From Rhizobium cauense (GTDB lineage Bacteria > Pseudomonadota > Alphaproteobacteria > Rhizobiales > Rhizobiaceae), in the NCBI RefSeq assembly GCF_019511525.1, contig NZ_JAEUAT010000004.1:248001-312000 (forward strand): 64,000 nucleotides of DNA, read 5' to 3'. Positions 42,279 to 51,422 of the stretch are shown here, one piece after another; position 1 is the first letter of the stretch, and each line of letters begins with the position of its first letter. The notes under the pieces were generated by a model. It had not been told where the DNA came from. It saw only the letters and a program-made list of their open reading frames with translations, and did no database searches. A program made the position numbers and the translations under genes.

Positions 42279-42615
42279 CACTTCGTAATCTAAAATTCAA
42301 TCTGCCTTTTATACGACAGATCGCCGTCCGGCCAACATGCCAGCACGGTCGGATATTTGCGGCCTTATGGAGCAGGTGCCAATTTGCGAAGGCTCCGGGG
42401 AGAGGTGCTTGTTCCCAAACGGTGGAAAGTGTTCGACGGGGTAATTCTGTCTCCACGCAGGGCGAAGTGAGCTCGCATCGATTGCTGGAGCCGCCACGGC
42501 GAAGAGCCGTGGCGACGCTCGATATTCTCCTGTGCACGAGGTTGAAGCCGACCTCGTGCAGTATTTCGTGGAGACGTTGGGACAGGCACAATCGACCGGT
42601 GTCTTTGGCTGCGCT
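42279..42615. other. Gap without a convincing gene
   Basis: About 340 bases between the exported MBL gene and the MFS gene. Overlapping ORFs here are Arg/Pro/Ser-rich and look like chance frames. Confidence 0.45.
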
Positions 42616-43671
42616 CTAGTCGACCCGAATGCTTTGCTCCATAGCGTAGCATTGGTCCCAGATGAATGTATCGAACGCGGCTAGCCTATCCTTCCATTTC
42701 GGTGTCATCGTTGCAACACATTGACTAGCGACACGCGCCGTATAGTCACTGACAAAGGCCCAGGAGTTCGCCGGCTCGATCCCGGTGGCCGCCGTGGCGA
42801 AGGCTTGGCCGCGCAAGGCTGCGGAGGCCGCGGCCTTGATGTCATCATTGAACTCGATCTGTAGTTCTACGTCCTCATGTGTGCCAATGCGGCTCACATG
42901 TCCGCCAACCAGCTTTTCAAATGGATGGTGGCCAAGTTCGCGAACTTGCTCAAAGTACCCCGGAATATCCTGAGCGACGCCAAAGCGTCGGAACGGCATC
43001 CAGCCTGGAAAGACAACATCGACAAACATGAGAACCTTCTGGGCCGGCGCGTATATCATGATGTTGCCGGGCTCATGGCCATTTCCGGGATACGAGAGCT
43101 CGAGAACTTGAGATCCCAGTTTAAGGGTATACCGTTTGTTGAACGTTACATTTGGAAGAGGGCGCTGCGAGTCTGCGTCACGCACCAGTAGGCGTTTTGT
43201 CTCAGCGTGAGCGATGACTACGGGAATGTCTCCGAGACCGCCCGCGCCGCCAATGTGGTCGGCATGCGAGTGGCTGTAGATAAGATACGTAATTGGTTTG
43301 TCGGTAACCTCGCCAATAGCTTCCTTGAGTTTCCCGGCATAGGACGGAGGAGCATCGACAACGACAACGCCGTGATCATAGACCATAAACATCGACTGGT
43401 AGGCGTTGTCGGTGACCATATAGAGACCCGAGCCAAGGCGTTCGATCCGATAGCCGTTTTTTCGGTCAATCTCCGGCCCCTGTGCCGAACCCGGTACTTT
43501 CATGAATGCGGCCGGTCTGACCCCAATCGGAGCGATTTCAGGCGCTTCGATGGTCGTGCCCATGTGCTCGCCGTTGGTACTTTGCGCGTACAGTGGGGCT
43601 GACGTCATAATCGCCGTTGCCAACGCAACGGCGCGAACACCCTTGGATCCATCTGTTTTTTCGGATTTCAT
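42616..43671 (-). CDS. Exported metallo-beta-lactamase-fold hydrolase
   Basis: 351 residues from the ATG at 43671 with GAGGA upstream. An N-terminal leader (about 12-31, ending SAPLYAQ) predicts export. The zinc signature is SHSHADHIGGAGG, followed by GNGHEPGN and a C-terminal GGHVSRIGT. The central FMVYDHGVVVVDAPPSYAGKL is typical of the QuiP/SoxH-like or alkylsulfatase-like MBL group. Its substrate is unknown. It is one of four MBL proteins in 9 kb. Confidence 0.9.
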   Translation of the reverse strand: MKSEKTDGSKGVRAVALATAIMTSAPLYAQSTNGEHMGTTIEAPEIAPIGVRPAAFMKVPGSAQGPEIDRKNGYRIERLGSGLYMVTDNAYQSMFMVYDHGVVVVDAPPSYAGKLKEAIGEVTDKPITYLIYSHSHADHIGGAGGLGDIPVVIAHAETKRLLVRDADSQRPLPNVTFNKRYTLKLGSQVLELSYPGNGHEPGNIMIYAPAQKVLMFVDVVFPGWMPFRRFGVAQDIPGYFEQVRELGHHPFEKLVGGHVSRIGTHEDVELQIEFNDDIKAAASAALRGQAFATAATGIEPANSWAFVSDYTARVASQCVATMTPKWKDRLAAFDTFIWDQCYAMEQSIRVD

Positions 43672-43899
43672 CACATGATCCTCGTTACGTGCCGCCTAGT
43701 GCTCCCGAACATGAGCGCGGTAGCAAAAAAGGGACCGAGGCTGCCCAACCCGCAAAGGACTAGAGCCCGAACTAAGTTGTCCGGCTTGGCAGTCGCCACC
43801 CCGAACGAAAACCCCGCTACCCAGCAGCACCTGCGGACATATTTTTCAGTGTCCGCTGTTACTCCATTGTTTGCTGACTTCATGTGGCCAATACGCAGC

Positions 43900-44784
43900 C
43901 TATTTCTTTGGAAGCCATTCGAAATGATCTTTCGTCGACACGACCCATCCCACGCCCGGGTAGGGAAAATGTGGAGCGAAAATGAGCTGGTGATCCGTTG
44001 CAAGCTTGGTGAGCACACCTCGTCGGCTCGCCTCGCCGACCGCAAGATCGCTATCGTACCCCATCGCCCAGTCTGGCTTGGCAAGGGAAACAATGGAGCT
44101 GTGAACCGTGTCGCCTACGTCCAGCAGCGTCTTGCCTTGAGATGAGATCATGTATCCGACGTGGCCAGGGGTGTGTCCCGGAATGCGGACCGACTTGATG
44201 CCCATAGCCACATCCTCTCCAGGTTTGAATGTCTTCACCTGCGGTGCAATCACTCTAGTGATCTCCGCCATCGCAGGCTGCGTGTGAAGCCAATCCCAAT
44301 CGGCTTCCGAAATCCTTATCACGGCATGCTTGAACGCTGGTTGTCCGTCTTTAGTGACAAGGCCGCCTATATGGTCGCTGTGTACGTGGGTGATCAAAAC
44401 CGCCGTCACTTCCTCTGGCGCGATGCCTGCTAGGGAGAGGCTGCTGACTAGCGCGCCAGGTATCGTCGGACCTAGCCCCGCGTCAATGAGGATAGCTTCG
44501 CCACCTTTCCGGACGAGTAGGGCATCAACGGATAGTGTGATGGCCCCCGTCGTTTGTCCGGCCTTTGTGAGAACCTCAGCCACTGCCTTCGGCCCTACAT
44601 CCGCGCCAAACACGGAACCGTCGTTCGGTACGACGTTCACCGCATCTCTCAGCGAAGTGATGCGGAAGTCCCCCAGAGTGAAGGTTTCAGCACCGGGCTG
44701 CGCAGGCTGGGGGCCTGTGTCACCTGCAAGCGCTTCGGCGGCAGCGAATAGCGTGATCAGGATTGAAACGCATATGGATTTCAT
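43900..44784 (-). CDS. Exported metallo-beta-lactamase-fold hydrolase
   Basis: 294 residues; AAAAGGAG precedes the ATG. The signal peptide MKSICVSILITLFAAAEALA is followed by the mature enzyme with ITHVHSDHIGG, IPGHTPGHVGY and VGDTVHSS. The fold is similar to paralogues A and B, but a leader is present, so it works in the periplasm. It is upstream of the other exported MBL on the same strand with a 228-bp gap. Substrate unknown. Confidence 0.92.
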   Translation of the reverse strand: MKSICVSILITLFAAAEALAGDTGPQPAQPGAETFTLGDFRITSLRDAVNVVPNDGSVFGADVGPKAVAEVLTKAGQTTGAITLSVDALLVRKGGEAILIDAGLGPTIPGALVSSLSLAGIAPEEVTAVLITHVHSDHIGGLVTKDGQPAFKHAVIRISEADWDWLHTQPAMAEITRVIAPQVKTFKPGEDVAMGIKSVRIPGHTPGHVGYMISSQGKTLLDVGDTVHSSIVSLAKPDWAMGYDSDLAVGEASRRGVLTKLATDHQLIFAPHFPYPGVGWVVSTKDHFEWLPKK

Positions 44785-44967
44785 GTCTTCTCCTTTTCCG
44801 ATTAGACCATCACGATCCGCTACAGGGTTCTCAGACGCAGGTGACTTGCGCCAGACTAACTTGCGTATAGTTCAGGCACCGCCGAGCGATCCAATAACTG
44901 GGAAATCTGGAAAGCTGACCACGGCGAACGTCCGCAGGGTTCACGCGTTTCGGTATTGCGCTGACCT

Positions 44968-45294
44968 TTGGAACATGGAGCAACCGCCCCGAAGATCGCT
45001 ACCGAGGTGAATGCGAAGCATGCCACTCTGCAAAAGGCGAGCGCCCTTTTAGCATTGATGGCCACGTTGGAATCCGAAACAACGGCGCTCCAAGTCGCTC
45101 TGGAAGCTCGGCGTTCGACCGCTCAAATCACGGCCTCGCAGCTAGATCGTGCGAATGCCGCGTTGGCTACCGCAGCGTCGCATGTCGAGGCCGTAATCCA
45201 TCAGTTGAACCAATATGGCGGACCTGCAATCGGGAGCGTTCTTGAGGGATGCTCAACCCGTCAGCTATTCGAGTTACTTGCTCTCGGACGCTGA
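44968..45294 (+). CDS. Hypothetical helical protein, doubtful
   Basis: A 108-residue frame from a TTG codon. Residues 20-80 are Ala/Leu/Glu-rich and could form a coiled coil (ESETTALQVALEARRSTAQI). The C-terminus has GCSTRQLFELLALGR. No ribosome site and no family recognised. The surrounding 44785-45433 otherwise holds nothing I can identify. Confidence 0.3.
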   Translation: MEHGATAPKIATEVNAKHATLQKASALLALMATLESETTALQVALEARRSTAQITASQLDRANAALATAASHVEAVIHQLNQYGGPAIGSVLEGCSTRQLFELLALGR

Positions 45295-45433
45295 CGTAGG
45301 ACGCGCGTGGCAGTAGGCAGAGGAATTGGGCTTTGACATGACTAACTATGCGACCGACCAACAGAAGGGCTAGTTACTAAACACTAATCATGGCAAGCAG
45401 GCTTGCGGAGATGAAGAGCTGTTTGCCGGAGAC

Positions 45434-46048
45434 CTAACGCGGTTCAAGTTCTGCGATCCGATCGCGGATAGTCGCACTGGCCTTGTCGACCTTTGGGGGA
45501 ACTCCGTTTTCGTAGCTGAGGTGAGTGATCCCGGCAAGGTCGGTCGGGACCTTTACCTTCTTTCCATTAGGAACTGCGTAAAAAGCGCGCTCAATTCCCA
45601 TTTTGCCAGCGAAGAGGCCAAGCTCGAAAACGGTGTTGTCCCTTGGCGAATTGAGGAGTTTTCGTCGGCTCCAAAGGCTGTCATCAGGGCTGAAAATAGC
45701 GACTACGAAATCCATCTGATCCAGCATGCCCCGCAAGCTGTTCATTGTGTTAGTCGATGGCTTAAAGACCCTGTCATCCGCCCATACTTGGATGTCTCCA
45801 ACTGGAGACAGTGCCGCCTCGAAAGCTTTCGCTACGGGTAACGACTCCGACGCCGACGCGACAAAGACCCTCGGACGCGCGTATCTTGGCCTGATCATGC
45901 CGCTCCGCTGCCTAAGCCGCGCCCCTAATTCCTTGGCGAGTTGCCTCGACATACTTGGGACTTGGTGCACGATATCGGAAAAATCAGCTTCCTGAACCTC
46001 GAGTGCCCGGTAGGTTCGGATGGCGGCTCCACGCACCGAGTCCGACAA
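45434..46048 (-). CDS. 5'-truncated cyclic-nucleotide-binding/TIR protein (CAP12/Pycsar TIR-effector type)
   Basis: The frame is open from 46147; the only start is a TTG at 46048, giving 204 residues. Residues about 50-200 match the nucleotide-binding TIR domain seen in CAP12 and Pycsar effectors: RVFVASASESLPVAKAFEAAL, VVAIFSPDD, SPRDNTVFELGLFAGKMG and VPTDLAGITHLSYE. The preceding VRGAAIRTYRALEVQEADFS and VPSMSRQLAKELGARLR resemble the end of a Crp-like cyclic-nucleotide domain. Just upstream in frame IGNLLSD occupies the place of the phosphate-binding cassette. A TGA at 46148-46150 and lost similarity beyond show that the 5' half is gone. No cyclase gene is nearby. Confidence 0.65.
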   Translation of the reverse strand: MSDSVRGAAIRTYRALEVQEADFSDIVHQVPSMSRQLAKELGARLRQRSGMIRPRYARPRVFVASASESLPVAKAFEAALSPVGDIQVWADDRVFKPSTNTMNSLRGMLDQMDFVVAIFSPDDSLWSRRKLLNSPRDNTVFELGLFAGKMGIERAFYAVPNGKKVKVPTDLAGITHLSYENGVPPKVDKASATIRDRIAELEPR

Positions 46049-46262
46049 CAGGTTGCCAATCGCCTTGCGCTTCGAAAATCCGCTGACGGGGAGTGCGCGC
46101 TCGAGGCATTCGCGGAAGAAGTGGAGGAAGCGGGCGAAAGGCGATTTTCACTGAACTCAAGGGCGGTCGCGTGTACCGTCCCAGGTTGTGTGGGCGATCT
46201 TTCTCGGGACGATCTCGCGACGGTGGAGTTATTGATGGGGAGGCAGTTCTTTTGATGCATGC

Positions 46263-46541
46263 CTACAAATCCCGAAATCCCTGTGTCGATACCGTCCAGT
46301 AGAACCTGCGTGGAGGGTCGGCCGCCTTAGTCGTCATCGAGCGGCGTAAATCTTCCCACGGGACGAGGAGGAAGCCGCCGGCCAAAGCGACCTGGCTGAA
46401 AAAGGCGTCCGACAGGGGCGAAGCCGTGATTGCCCCGGAAAGCCATGATAATCCGAGGACCAGCGCGGCGATTATTGGTCCGGCGGCCGCTTTGAGCTTT
46501 TCGTTTAGTGATGCCAATGTTTTCGTTCCCAACGATATCAA
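46263..46541 (-). CDS. Possible small membrane protein
   Basis: A 92-residue frame from a TTG codon with two hydrophobic segments (AAGPIIAALVLGLSWLSGAI and VALAGGFLLVPW). An in-frame TAG lies just upstream, and no good ribosome site is seen, so it may be a gene remnant. It lies upstream of the truncated TIR gene on the same strand. No family recognised. Confidence 0.35.
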   Translation of the reverse strand: MISLGTKTLASLNEKLKAAAGPIIAALVLGLSWLSGAITASPLSDAFFSQVALAGGFLLVPWEDLRRSMTTKAADPPRRFYWTVSTQGFRDL

Positions 46542-46703
46542 GGCGGAGATTCGTCGCTACCTCCGCCCGAGAAAAGCAAACCGACAAACGCGCGAGGGTT
46601 TCAACCATACGTGCGTATAGTCGCTGGTGGCAGGTGAGGGTGTTAGGCAGTTCTCCTAAAGGTTGATCGGTGAGGCAGTCGGCCTATCTCACCCGCGTGC
46701 CGA

Positions 46704-48041
46704 ATGAGAAAGAGAACTGTTGTGATTGTCGAGAAAGAACTTATTTCAAAGATTACATGGCGCTTGATGCCGTTCCTGGGCGTTCTTTATCTGATCGCGT
46801 ATATCGATCGCCAGAATGTGAGTTTTGCCAAGCTCGAAATGGTCGATGCCCTTGGGATGAGCGAATACGCTTACGGTCTCGGTGCGTCGCTGTTTTTCAT
46901 CGGCTATTTTCTTTTCGAGGTGCCGAGCAATCTGCTCTTGGATCGGTTCGGCGCTAGCAAGTGGTTCGCCCGGATTTTGGTGTCCTGGGGCTTGGTCACC
47001 ATTGCACTGGCCTACACGCAGAACGCTACGATGTTCTACCTACTGAGGTTTCTGCTGGGAGCGTGCGAGGCGGGGTTCTTTCCGGGCGTCTTGTACCTTC
47101 TGACACTTTGGTACCCTTCATCTTATCGCGGACGCATGGTCGGGCTGTTCATGATTTTCAGCGCAGTCGCCAACGCAGTCGGCGCACCATTGGGCGGCGT
47201 GCTGCTCGATCTGGACGGTCTCTACGGACACGCGGGCTGGCAATGGGTCTTCCTCGCTACCGGATTTCCGGCCGTCATCGCCGGGTTCATCACGCTGTTC
47301 TACCTCTCGGACCGACCGGAGAGCGCGAAATTTCTTAGCGCGCAGGAAAAGGACTGGCTCAAAAGTCGGCTTTCTTCAGAAAATTCCGGGATGGAAGCGA
47401 ACGCCGGCGATGGCTTCAAAGCTCTGGTCAACCCACGCGTTCTCTTGATGTCGGCTTGCTACATCGGGTTCCCACTCGCGGCCTACGGATTGAGCTATTG
47501 GTTGCCCACGATTGTGAAGAGCTTTGGGGTAAGCAACACTGCCAACGGGTTTCTCAACATCATCCCATGGGTTCTTGTCGCGATCGCACTCTACGTGGTC
47601 CCAACCCGGGCAGACAAGGCTGCCGCCAAAACCCCGTACATCGTTATTCCCGCGGTGATCGGAGCTATCTGCCTGGTCCTTTCCGCCGTCATCCCCAATC
47701 ATCTTCTCCAGTTCGTGTTTCTCAGCATCGCTGCAGCGGGGATTTTTGCTGGCCAACCCGTATTCTGGAGCCTTCCATCACGCTTTCTAAGGGGTGCGGG
47801 TGCGGCGGCTGGCCTCGCGGCGATCAACTCCGTCGGGAACCTCGGGGGATTCGTGGCCCAGAATGTCGTGCCGTGGATCAAGGACACGACCGGCAGCACC
47901 ATCGCTCCGATGTTCTTCCTTGCCGCCTGCCTGGCGGTAGCGGCGCTCCTTGTCCTGATCGTAGGCAGGATGATCCCGCGAGCCCCTGATCGCGTTGACG
48001 TCGGCGGTAACGCAGCTCGCGAAACCGACGCAGTGACTTGA
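46704..48041 (+). CDS. MFS transporter, anion:cation symporter (ACS) family
   Basis: 445 residues. The N-terminal pattern WRLMPFLGVLYLIAYIDRQNVSFAK is the hallmark of the ACS family (phthalate, tartrate, hydroxyphenylacetate, glucarate permeases). EVPSNLLLDRFGASKWFARIL and FFPGVLYLLTLWYP are also typical. Twelve membrane helices with a long central loop near 215. It probably imports a carboxylated aromatic or sugar acid by proton symport. No catabolic gene is directly adjacent. Confidence 0.93.
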   Translation: MRKRTVVIVEKELISKITWRLMPFLGVLYLIAYIDRQNVSFAKLEMVDALGMSEYAYGLGASLFFIGYFLFEVPSNLLLDRFGASKWFARILVSWGLVTIALAYTQNATMFYLLRFLLGACEAGFFPGVLYLLTLWYPSSYRGRMVGLFMIFSAVANAVGAPLGGVLLDLDGLYGHAGWQWVFLATGFPAVIAGFITLFYLSDRPESAKFLSAQEKDWLKSRLSSENSGMEANAGDGFKALVNPRVLLMSACYIGFPLAAYGLSYWLPTIVKSFGVSNTANGFLNIIPWVLVAIALYVVPTRADKAAAKTPYIVIPAVIGAICLVLSAVIPNHLLQFVFLSIAAAGIFAGQPVFWSLPSRFLRGAGAAAGLAAINSVGNLGGFVAQNVVPWIKDTTGSTIAPMFFLAACLAVAALLVLIVGRMIPRAPDRVDVGGNAARETDAVT

Positions 48042-48285
48042 GGAGGTTTTGAAGGCGGCGGCTGCAAGAAGCGGCTTAGATTGCAACAATGGTGATCGGT
48101 GGGACCTTGGTCCAATGTGCAGGCGAGGTTCACTGACCTACAATTCTCGGATGCCAAGCGCCAGGGCACGAAGGATCCGGGAGCAACGATGGTCACCGCC
48201 GCGGTCCTGGCACCGTCGCCCCATCAATGCATCGCTTGGCTATGGAGATGATGTCGGCGGAAGACCTGAAGATTCGGGGTTTGTG

Positions 48286-48564
48286 GTGAGTAAGTCTTTT
48301 GAAGAAATGACGATCATCGAGAGACACGAGGCATGCGCCCGTCTGATTTGTCTCCTTCACAAGATGCACCAAGATTCAGCAGGTGACGGAAACGAAAACC
48401 TCGTAAGGGCCGTCGAGGACATGTTCCGCTCGATTCAAGCTGCGCTGCCGTTGCTGCTAGACGGCGACGGAAGTCGAGCGGCGGATGTGATGAAGCAGGC
48501 TACGAAGCTCATCATCGCTAACCTAGACGTTGATGGCAGCACCTCAGATGGTATCCTTCATTGA
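48286..48564 (+). CDS. Hypothetical small helical protein
   Basis: The frame is open from 48049, but only the part from GTG 48286 (or ATG 48307) looks like protein: VSKSFEEMTIIERHEACARL, VRAVEDMFRSIQAALPLLL and MKQATKLIIANLDVDG. It is mostly helical, about 92 residues, acidic, with no recognised family. The upstream extension is Arg-rich and unlikely. Confidence 0.45.
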   Translation: MSKSFEEMTIIERHEACARLICLLHKMHQDSAGDGNENLVRAVEDMFRSIQAALPLLLDGDGSRAADVMKQATKLIIANLDVDGSTSDGILH

Positions 48565-48910
48565 TAGGCTTTCCACTGCCCGTTCGCCCTCGATGGGACT
48601 TCAGTCCAGCTTTCGTATAAAGTTAAAGCGATTTATCGTCGTTGAGCGTCGGCGGCCCCTCCGCCATCGCCTATGCGAAGGAACCGCGGCTTCAGCCCAA
48701 CTCCAGCCGTGGCTTCTTCGTATAAGCTCGCATTTTACAGCCTCGATTTTCCCGCCCGTCAGGGCGTTCAGGAGTTGCGCCCCAGGGCGACCTCGGGTGG
48801 CGTAGCCCTCGGGGCAATCCAATAGGAACCGGAAAATCCAAACTGGTGTCACCCTTGCGTCCCGGTAGCGTTCAAACGTGTTGGCGATACGCACCCGCCG
48901 AACGACAGGA
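48565..48910. other. Gap without a convincing gene
   Basis: About 345 bases. A reverse-strand frame at 48601-48894 is Arg-rich at its C-terminus and matches nothing I know. No RNA or repeat seen. Confidence 0.4.
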
Positions 48911-49312
48911 TCACGCGTCTCTCTTCGATGATGGAAACTGTAGGAGTCGCAAGAGCGGCTTAATCCTCGGATCGGCTACCTCATAGTACGCCGAGCGCCC
49001 AACCTTTCGGCGAGCAAGGACGTTCGCCGTTCGAAGCTGAGCTAGGTGCTGGGAGACCATCGCTTGCGGGACGCCAACGCTTTGCTGGATATCGCTAACG
49101 GTCTTCGCTTCATCCACCAGAAGCAATAAGATCAAGACTCGTGTCGGATGCGCTATCATTTTGAGAAGATGGGTTATCTCTCTAGCGTTTTGAATTGAAG
49201 TTCGCCCAAGATCATCCATTGCTGCGGTTCGAAATTCCTGATTAATTTTCGGTTCCCCCGGAGATAGTCTCTTCAGTCGGAAATCAATAGTGTGATCATT
49301 ATTTTCGTGCAC
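48911..49312 (-). CDS. ArsR-family winged-helix regulator
   Basis: 133 residues from a GTG at 49312; ATG 49219 would give a 102-residue form, closer to the usual size. The HTH reads LLKMIAHPTRVLILLLL, IQQSVGVPQAMVSQHLAQLRTANVLARRKVGRSAYYEVADP. There is no ELCV-C metal motif, so it is probably a metal-independent, redox or other type (BigR/SoxR-like). The target is unknown; the upstream DNA toward 49383 is a decayed gene. Confidence 0.85.
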   Translation of the reverse strand: MHENNDHTIDFRLKRLSPGEPKINQEFRTAAMDDLGRTSIQNAREITHLLKMIAHPTRVLILLLLVDEAKTVSDIQQSVGVPQAMVSQHLAQLRTANVLARRKVGRSAYYEVADPRIKPLLRLLQFPSSKRDA

Positions 49313-49382
49313 ATGTTCGGCCAGGATGCGTGCTGGGATGGAGATATTACCGCCGCACTTGTTGCCCTGCTGACGGTCCCCC

Positions 49383-49575
49383 TTATTCGAGCTTCAAGAG
49401 TTTACGGAACTGGATAGTCGCTAGAATTGTGCCGCCGCCATCGGCGATCTCAAGGGCCATGCCGTCGCCGTTCCTCCTGCAGCGACATCTCGGCGACCAT
49501 TTCCTTGGCGGCCCGTCTTGCCTCTTTGCGGGCCGTCTCGAGGTCCGGGAGTTCCGTTCCTTCTAACTACCGAAA
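49383..49575 (-). pseudogene. DUF6894-like gene remnant
   Basis: On the reverse strand EGTELPDLETARKEARRAAKEM reads in one frame and stops after EERRRHGP. The expected continuation MALEIADGGGTILATIQFRKLLKLE lies in the next frame and ends at a TAA (49383-49385). The conserved N-terminal strand of this small rhizobial family is not found intact upstream. One frameshift and N-terminal loss mark it as decayed. Confidence 0.55.
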
Positions 49576-49701
49576 GCCCCGAATACCTTCTCGGTTGGCT
49601 TCAGCTTTCACTCAGATTCTGTTGAGTTTCGGGCGAGGTCGCGTCCCGCCTCGAACCGCACCTCCGGCATAGAACAAGCCGTAGAACGCGAGAAGACAGA
49701 A

Positions 49702-49723
49702 AGCCCGGCTGCGTAGCCGGGCT
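49702..49723 (-). terminator. Terminator hairpin after the DUF2382 gene
   Basis: AGCCCGGCT-GCGT-AGCCGGGCT is a perfect 9-bp stem with a tetraloop, about 20 bases past the stop of the reverse-strand DUF2382 gene. On that strand it is followed by a T-rich stretch (TTCTGTCTTCTC). Confidence 0.65.
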
Positions 49724-49744
49724 CTCGCGCATTCTCAGCCGTTG

Positions 49745-50566
49745 TCAGTCCTGACGAAACGAATTGTTCTTTCCGGTCTGAGACTGTCCAAGGCCGTTCT
49801 GGGACTGCGATTGAGGGCTGCGTTCGTCATCGACTTCGACTTCTGTCTTGCGCACAGTCTCATTAATTGTCTCGGTTCGACCAGATGCGGTCTTCCTAAT
49901 GCCTATCTCCTCGACCACGCGAGCTTCCTTCCGCACGACAGCTTCTTCGTGATGCTCTTCAGCCGAAATCATCCGATCCCGGAAGGCGTCGTCAGCGTCG
50001 CTCACTGGACGATCGACTGCTCTGCGCTCGATCTCGACGTTTTCGTCATGGAGGCGAACATCTTCGCTGACGGGCTCTTCGACCGTATAGGCTCTGACGC
50101 GAACGGAACCGTGGTTCACGTCTCGCTTGCCGACACGAAGATTTTCCTCGACCACTGGAATGGTCTGGGTGCGGTCACCGGCATCAAAAACATCCTCGCG
50201 GGATGCGTTCGCCTGCGGGACGACGCGGTCGAGATCGTCATCGAATTTTCGCTGTTCAGATAGGCCGGAGCCCGCGACGCGCCCGCGTTCCGTGGCCGCG
50301 TTTCGGTCGTACGTGGAAGAGCCATAGGCTTCATTGGATAGAGACTGCCAGCCTTCGGTACGCCATTGATCGGCGCGCTCGTCGATATCGATTGAACCCT
50401 CGTCATCGAGAAGGTCGTGAGCCGATTCGTAGTTGGCATCGTCTACCTGAACGGAAACCAGAAATCCGCAGCGGCGAAGGCCTTCGGCGTAAGTTGCACG
50501 ATCCTCATCTGGAAAGAACCAATCCTCAAGCGTGGCCCAGAAGCCGGATCGGTCGTCGCTTGCCAC
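49745..50566 (-). CDS. YsnF/DUF2382 stress protein, N-terminus cut off by frameshifts
   Basis: The intact frame from a GTG at 50566 encodes 273 residues: SDDRSGFWATLEDWFFPDED and CGFLVSVQVDDANYESAHDLL (the DUF1269/YflT-like N-terminal module), then IPVVEENLRVGKRDVNHGSV and VRVRAYTVEEPVSEDVRLHDE (DUF2382). Homologues begin about 60 residues earlier. Here that part is in two other frames (see 50567-50757). Reads as a recently damaged general stress gene, unless the indels are sequence errors. Confidence 0.75.
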   Translation of the reverse strand: MASDDRSGFWATLEDWFFPDEDRATYAEGLRRCGFLVSVQVDDANYESAHDLLDDEGSIDIDERADQWRTEGWQSLSNEAYGSSTYDRNAATERGRVAGSGLSEQRKFDDDLDRVVPQANASREDVFDAGDRTQTIPVVEENLRVGKRDVNHGSVRVRAYTVEEPVSEDVRLHDENVEIERRAVDRPVSDADDAFRDRMISAEEHHEEAVVRKEARVVEEIGIRKTASGRTETINETVRKTEVEVDDERSPQSQSQNGLGQSQTGKNNSFRQD

Positions 50567-50757
50567 GTTTGTGCGGTCGCTATCGCTTTCGTAGCCGGGA
50601 AGGAAACGAATGGAATCGTTGCCAATCCCAACGTCTTTCAGTCGCGAAATCGCGTTCTCCGCTTCCGACCAACCGCGTCTCGAAGAATGCCGACAGTGTG
50701 TTGTAGGAAGAGCCCGATACGGAAGCCAGGGGCGTTCTCGTTGTACAGGTTAGCCAC
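50567..50757 (-). pseudogene. Out-of-frame N-terminal segment of the YsnF/DUF2382 gene
   Basis: Starting at GTG 50757 after AAGGAG the first frame reads VANLYNENAPGFRIG. The next frame continues GSSYNTLSAFFETRL, and the third, which joins the intact ORF, reads SEAENAISRLKDVGIGNDS and FLPGYESDSDRTN. Two successive +1 shifts are needed, so they do not compensate each other. Confidence 0.75.
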
Positions 50758-50963
50758 GATTTTTCTCCTTGGCTTGCTTGTCGTTCGAAACCATCGATCC
50801 GGACGCGCTCTACGTCCACCTCATCTCGGCGAAGATCGAGCAGCAGGTCCTCGTGAACCTTGCACGTCCTCGTCCGAACCTCGACACATCCGTCGGCGAC
50901 GAGCTCCTTGTCGACCGAGAGCTTCTCCTCGGTAACCCCCAGCTTGAGTTTATTGTCGTGCAT
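50580..50963 (-). CDS. Small DUF2382-like protein, C-terminus fused out of frame
   Basis: From the ATG at 50963, LGVTEEKLSVDKELVADGCV and TCKVHEDLLLDLRRDEVDVERV resemble a DUF2382 repeat (compare the repeat in the neighbouring gene). After about residue 62 the frame runs into the neighbouring gene's N-terminal region and ends in a chance tail (WDWQRFHSFPSRLRKR). The authentic protein was probably about 65 residues and once preceded the YsnF gene in an operon. The frame was open upstream to 51140. Confidence 0.5.
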   Translation of the reverse strand: MHDNKLKLGVTEEKLSVDKELVADGCVEVRTRTCKVHEDLLLDLRRDEVDVERVRIDGFERQASQGEKSWLTCTTRTPLASVSGSSYNTLSAFFETRLVGSGERDFATERRWDWQRFHSFPSRLRKR

Positions 50964-51185
50964 TTGTTTTACCTTCCGGGGAGGCAAACGAAGACGATTC
51001 CGGATGGTTCCGAAGTTGATCACCGTCGTCCGAGATGGTCTTCGATCGCACAATCGGCCTCGAAGTAACGCATGGCTTTGCACGACACCCAGCCTTGCCG
51101 CGCCACAAAGTGGACGTTCTCGACGCCCAAAGTGGTGCAAGAGGAGAGTTACAACTTACAGCACACAAGTTCAGGGAGGGATGTC

Positions 51186-51422
51186 ATGCAACGACGAGAT
51201 GACCTTAATCTCAAGATGATGTCGAACGCCGTTCGGGCATGGTATGTTTATTACGAGGAAAGCCCGGATCAACGGACATCCACCGTGCTATCCAGCGCGG
51301 CTGTTGACTTGTACCGCAAAGGTCATCGCACGGCGGAGAACATTGCCGCAATGCTGATCGGCACATACGTTGGACTGTATTCGACGAGAGTAAACGCTCC
51401 CACTTCACGGGCCATCCACTAA
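51186..51422 (+). CDS. Small hypothetical protein
   Basis: 78 residues from the ATG at 51186 with GGGAGGG seven bases upstream; the frame is open to 51072. MQRRDDLNLKMMSNAVRAWY and SSAAVDLYRKGHRTAENIAA are helical. It resembles short soluble proteins common in rhizobia, but I know no function. The 51423-51527 spacer holds nothing clear. Confidence 0.65.
   Translation: MQRRDDLNLKMMSNAVRAWYVYYEESPDQRTSTVLSSAAVDLYRKGHRTAENIAAMLIGTYVGLYSTRVNAPTSRAIH

Noticed and set aside
46263-46541. Idea that the small membrane ORF is a second Pycsar effector
   Set aside because: It has only a TTG start, no ribosome site and no recognisable nucleotide-binding domain; membrane segments alone do not support this.
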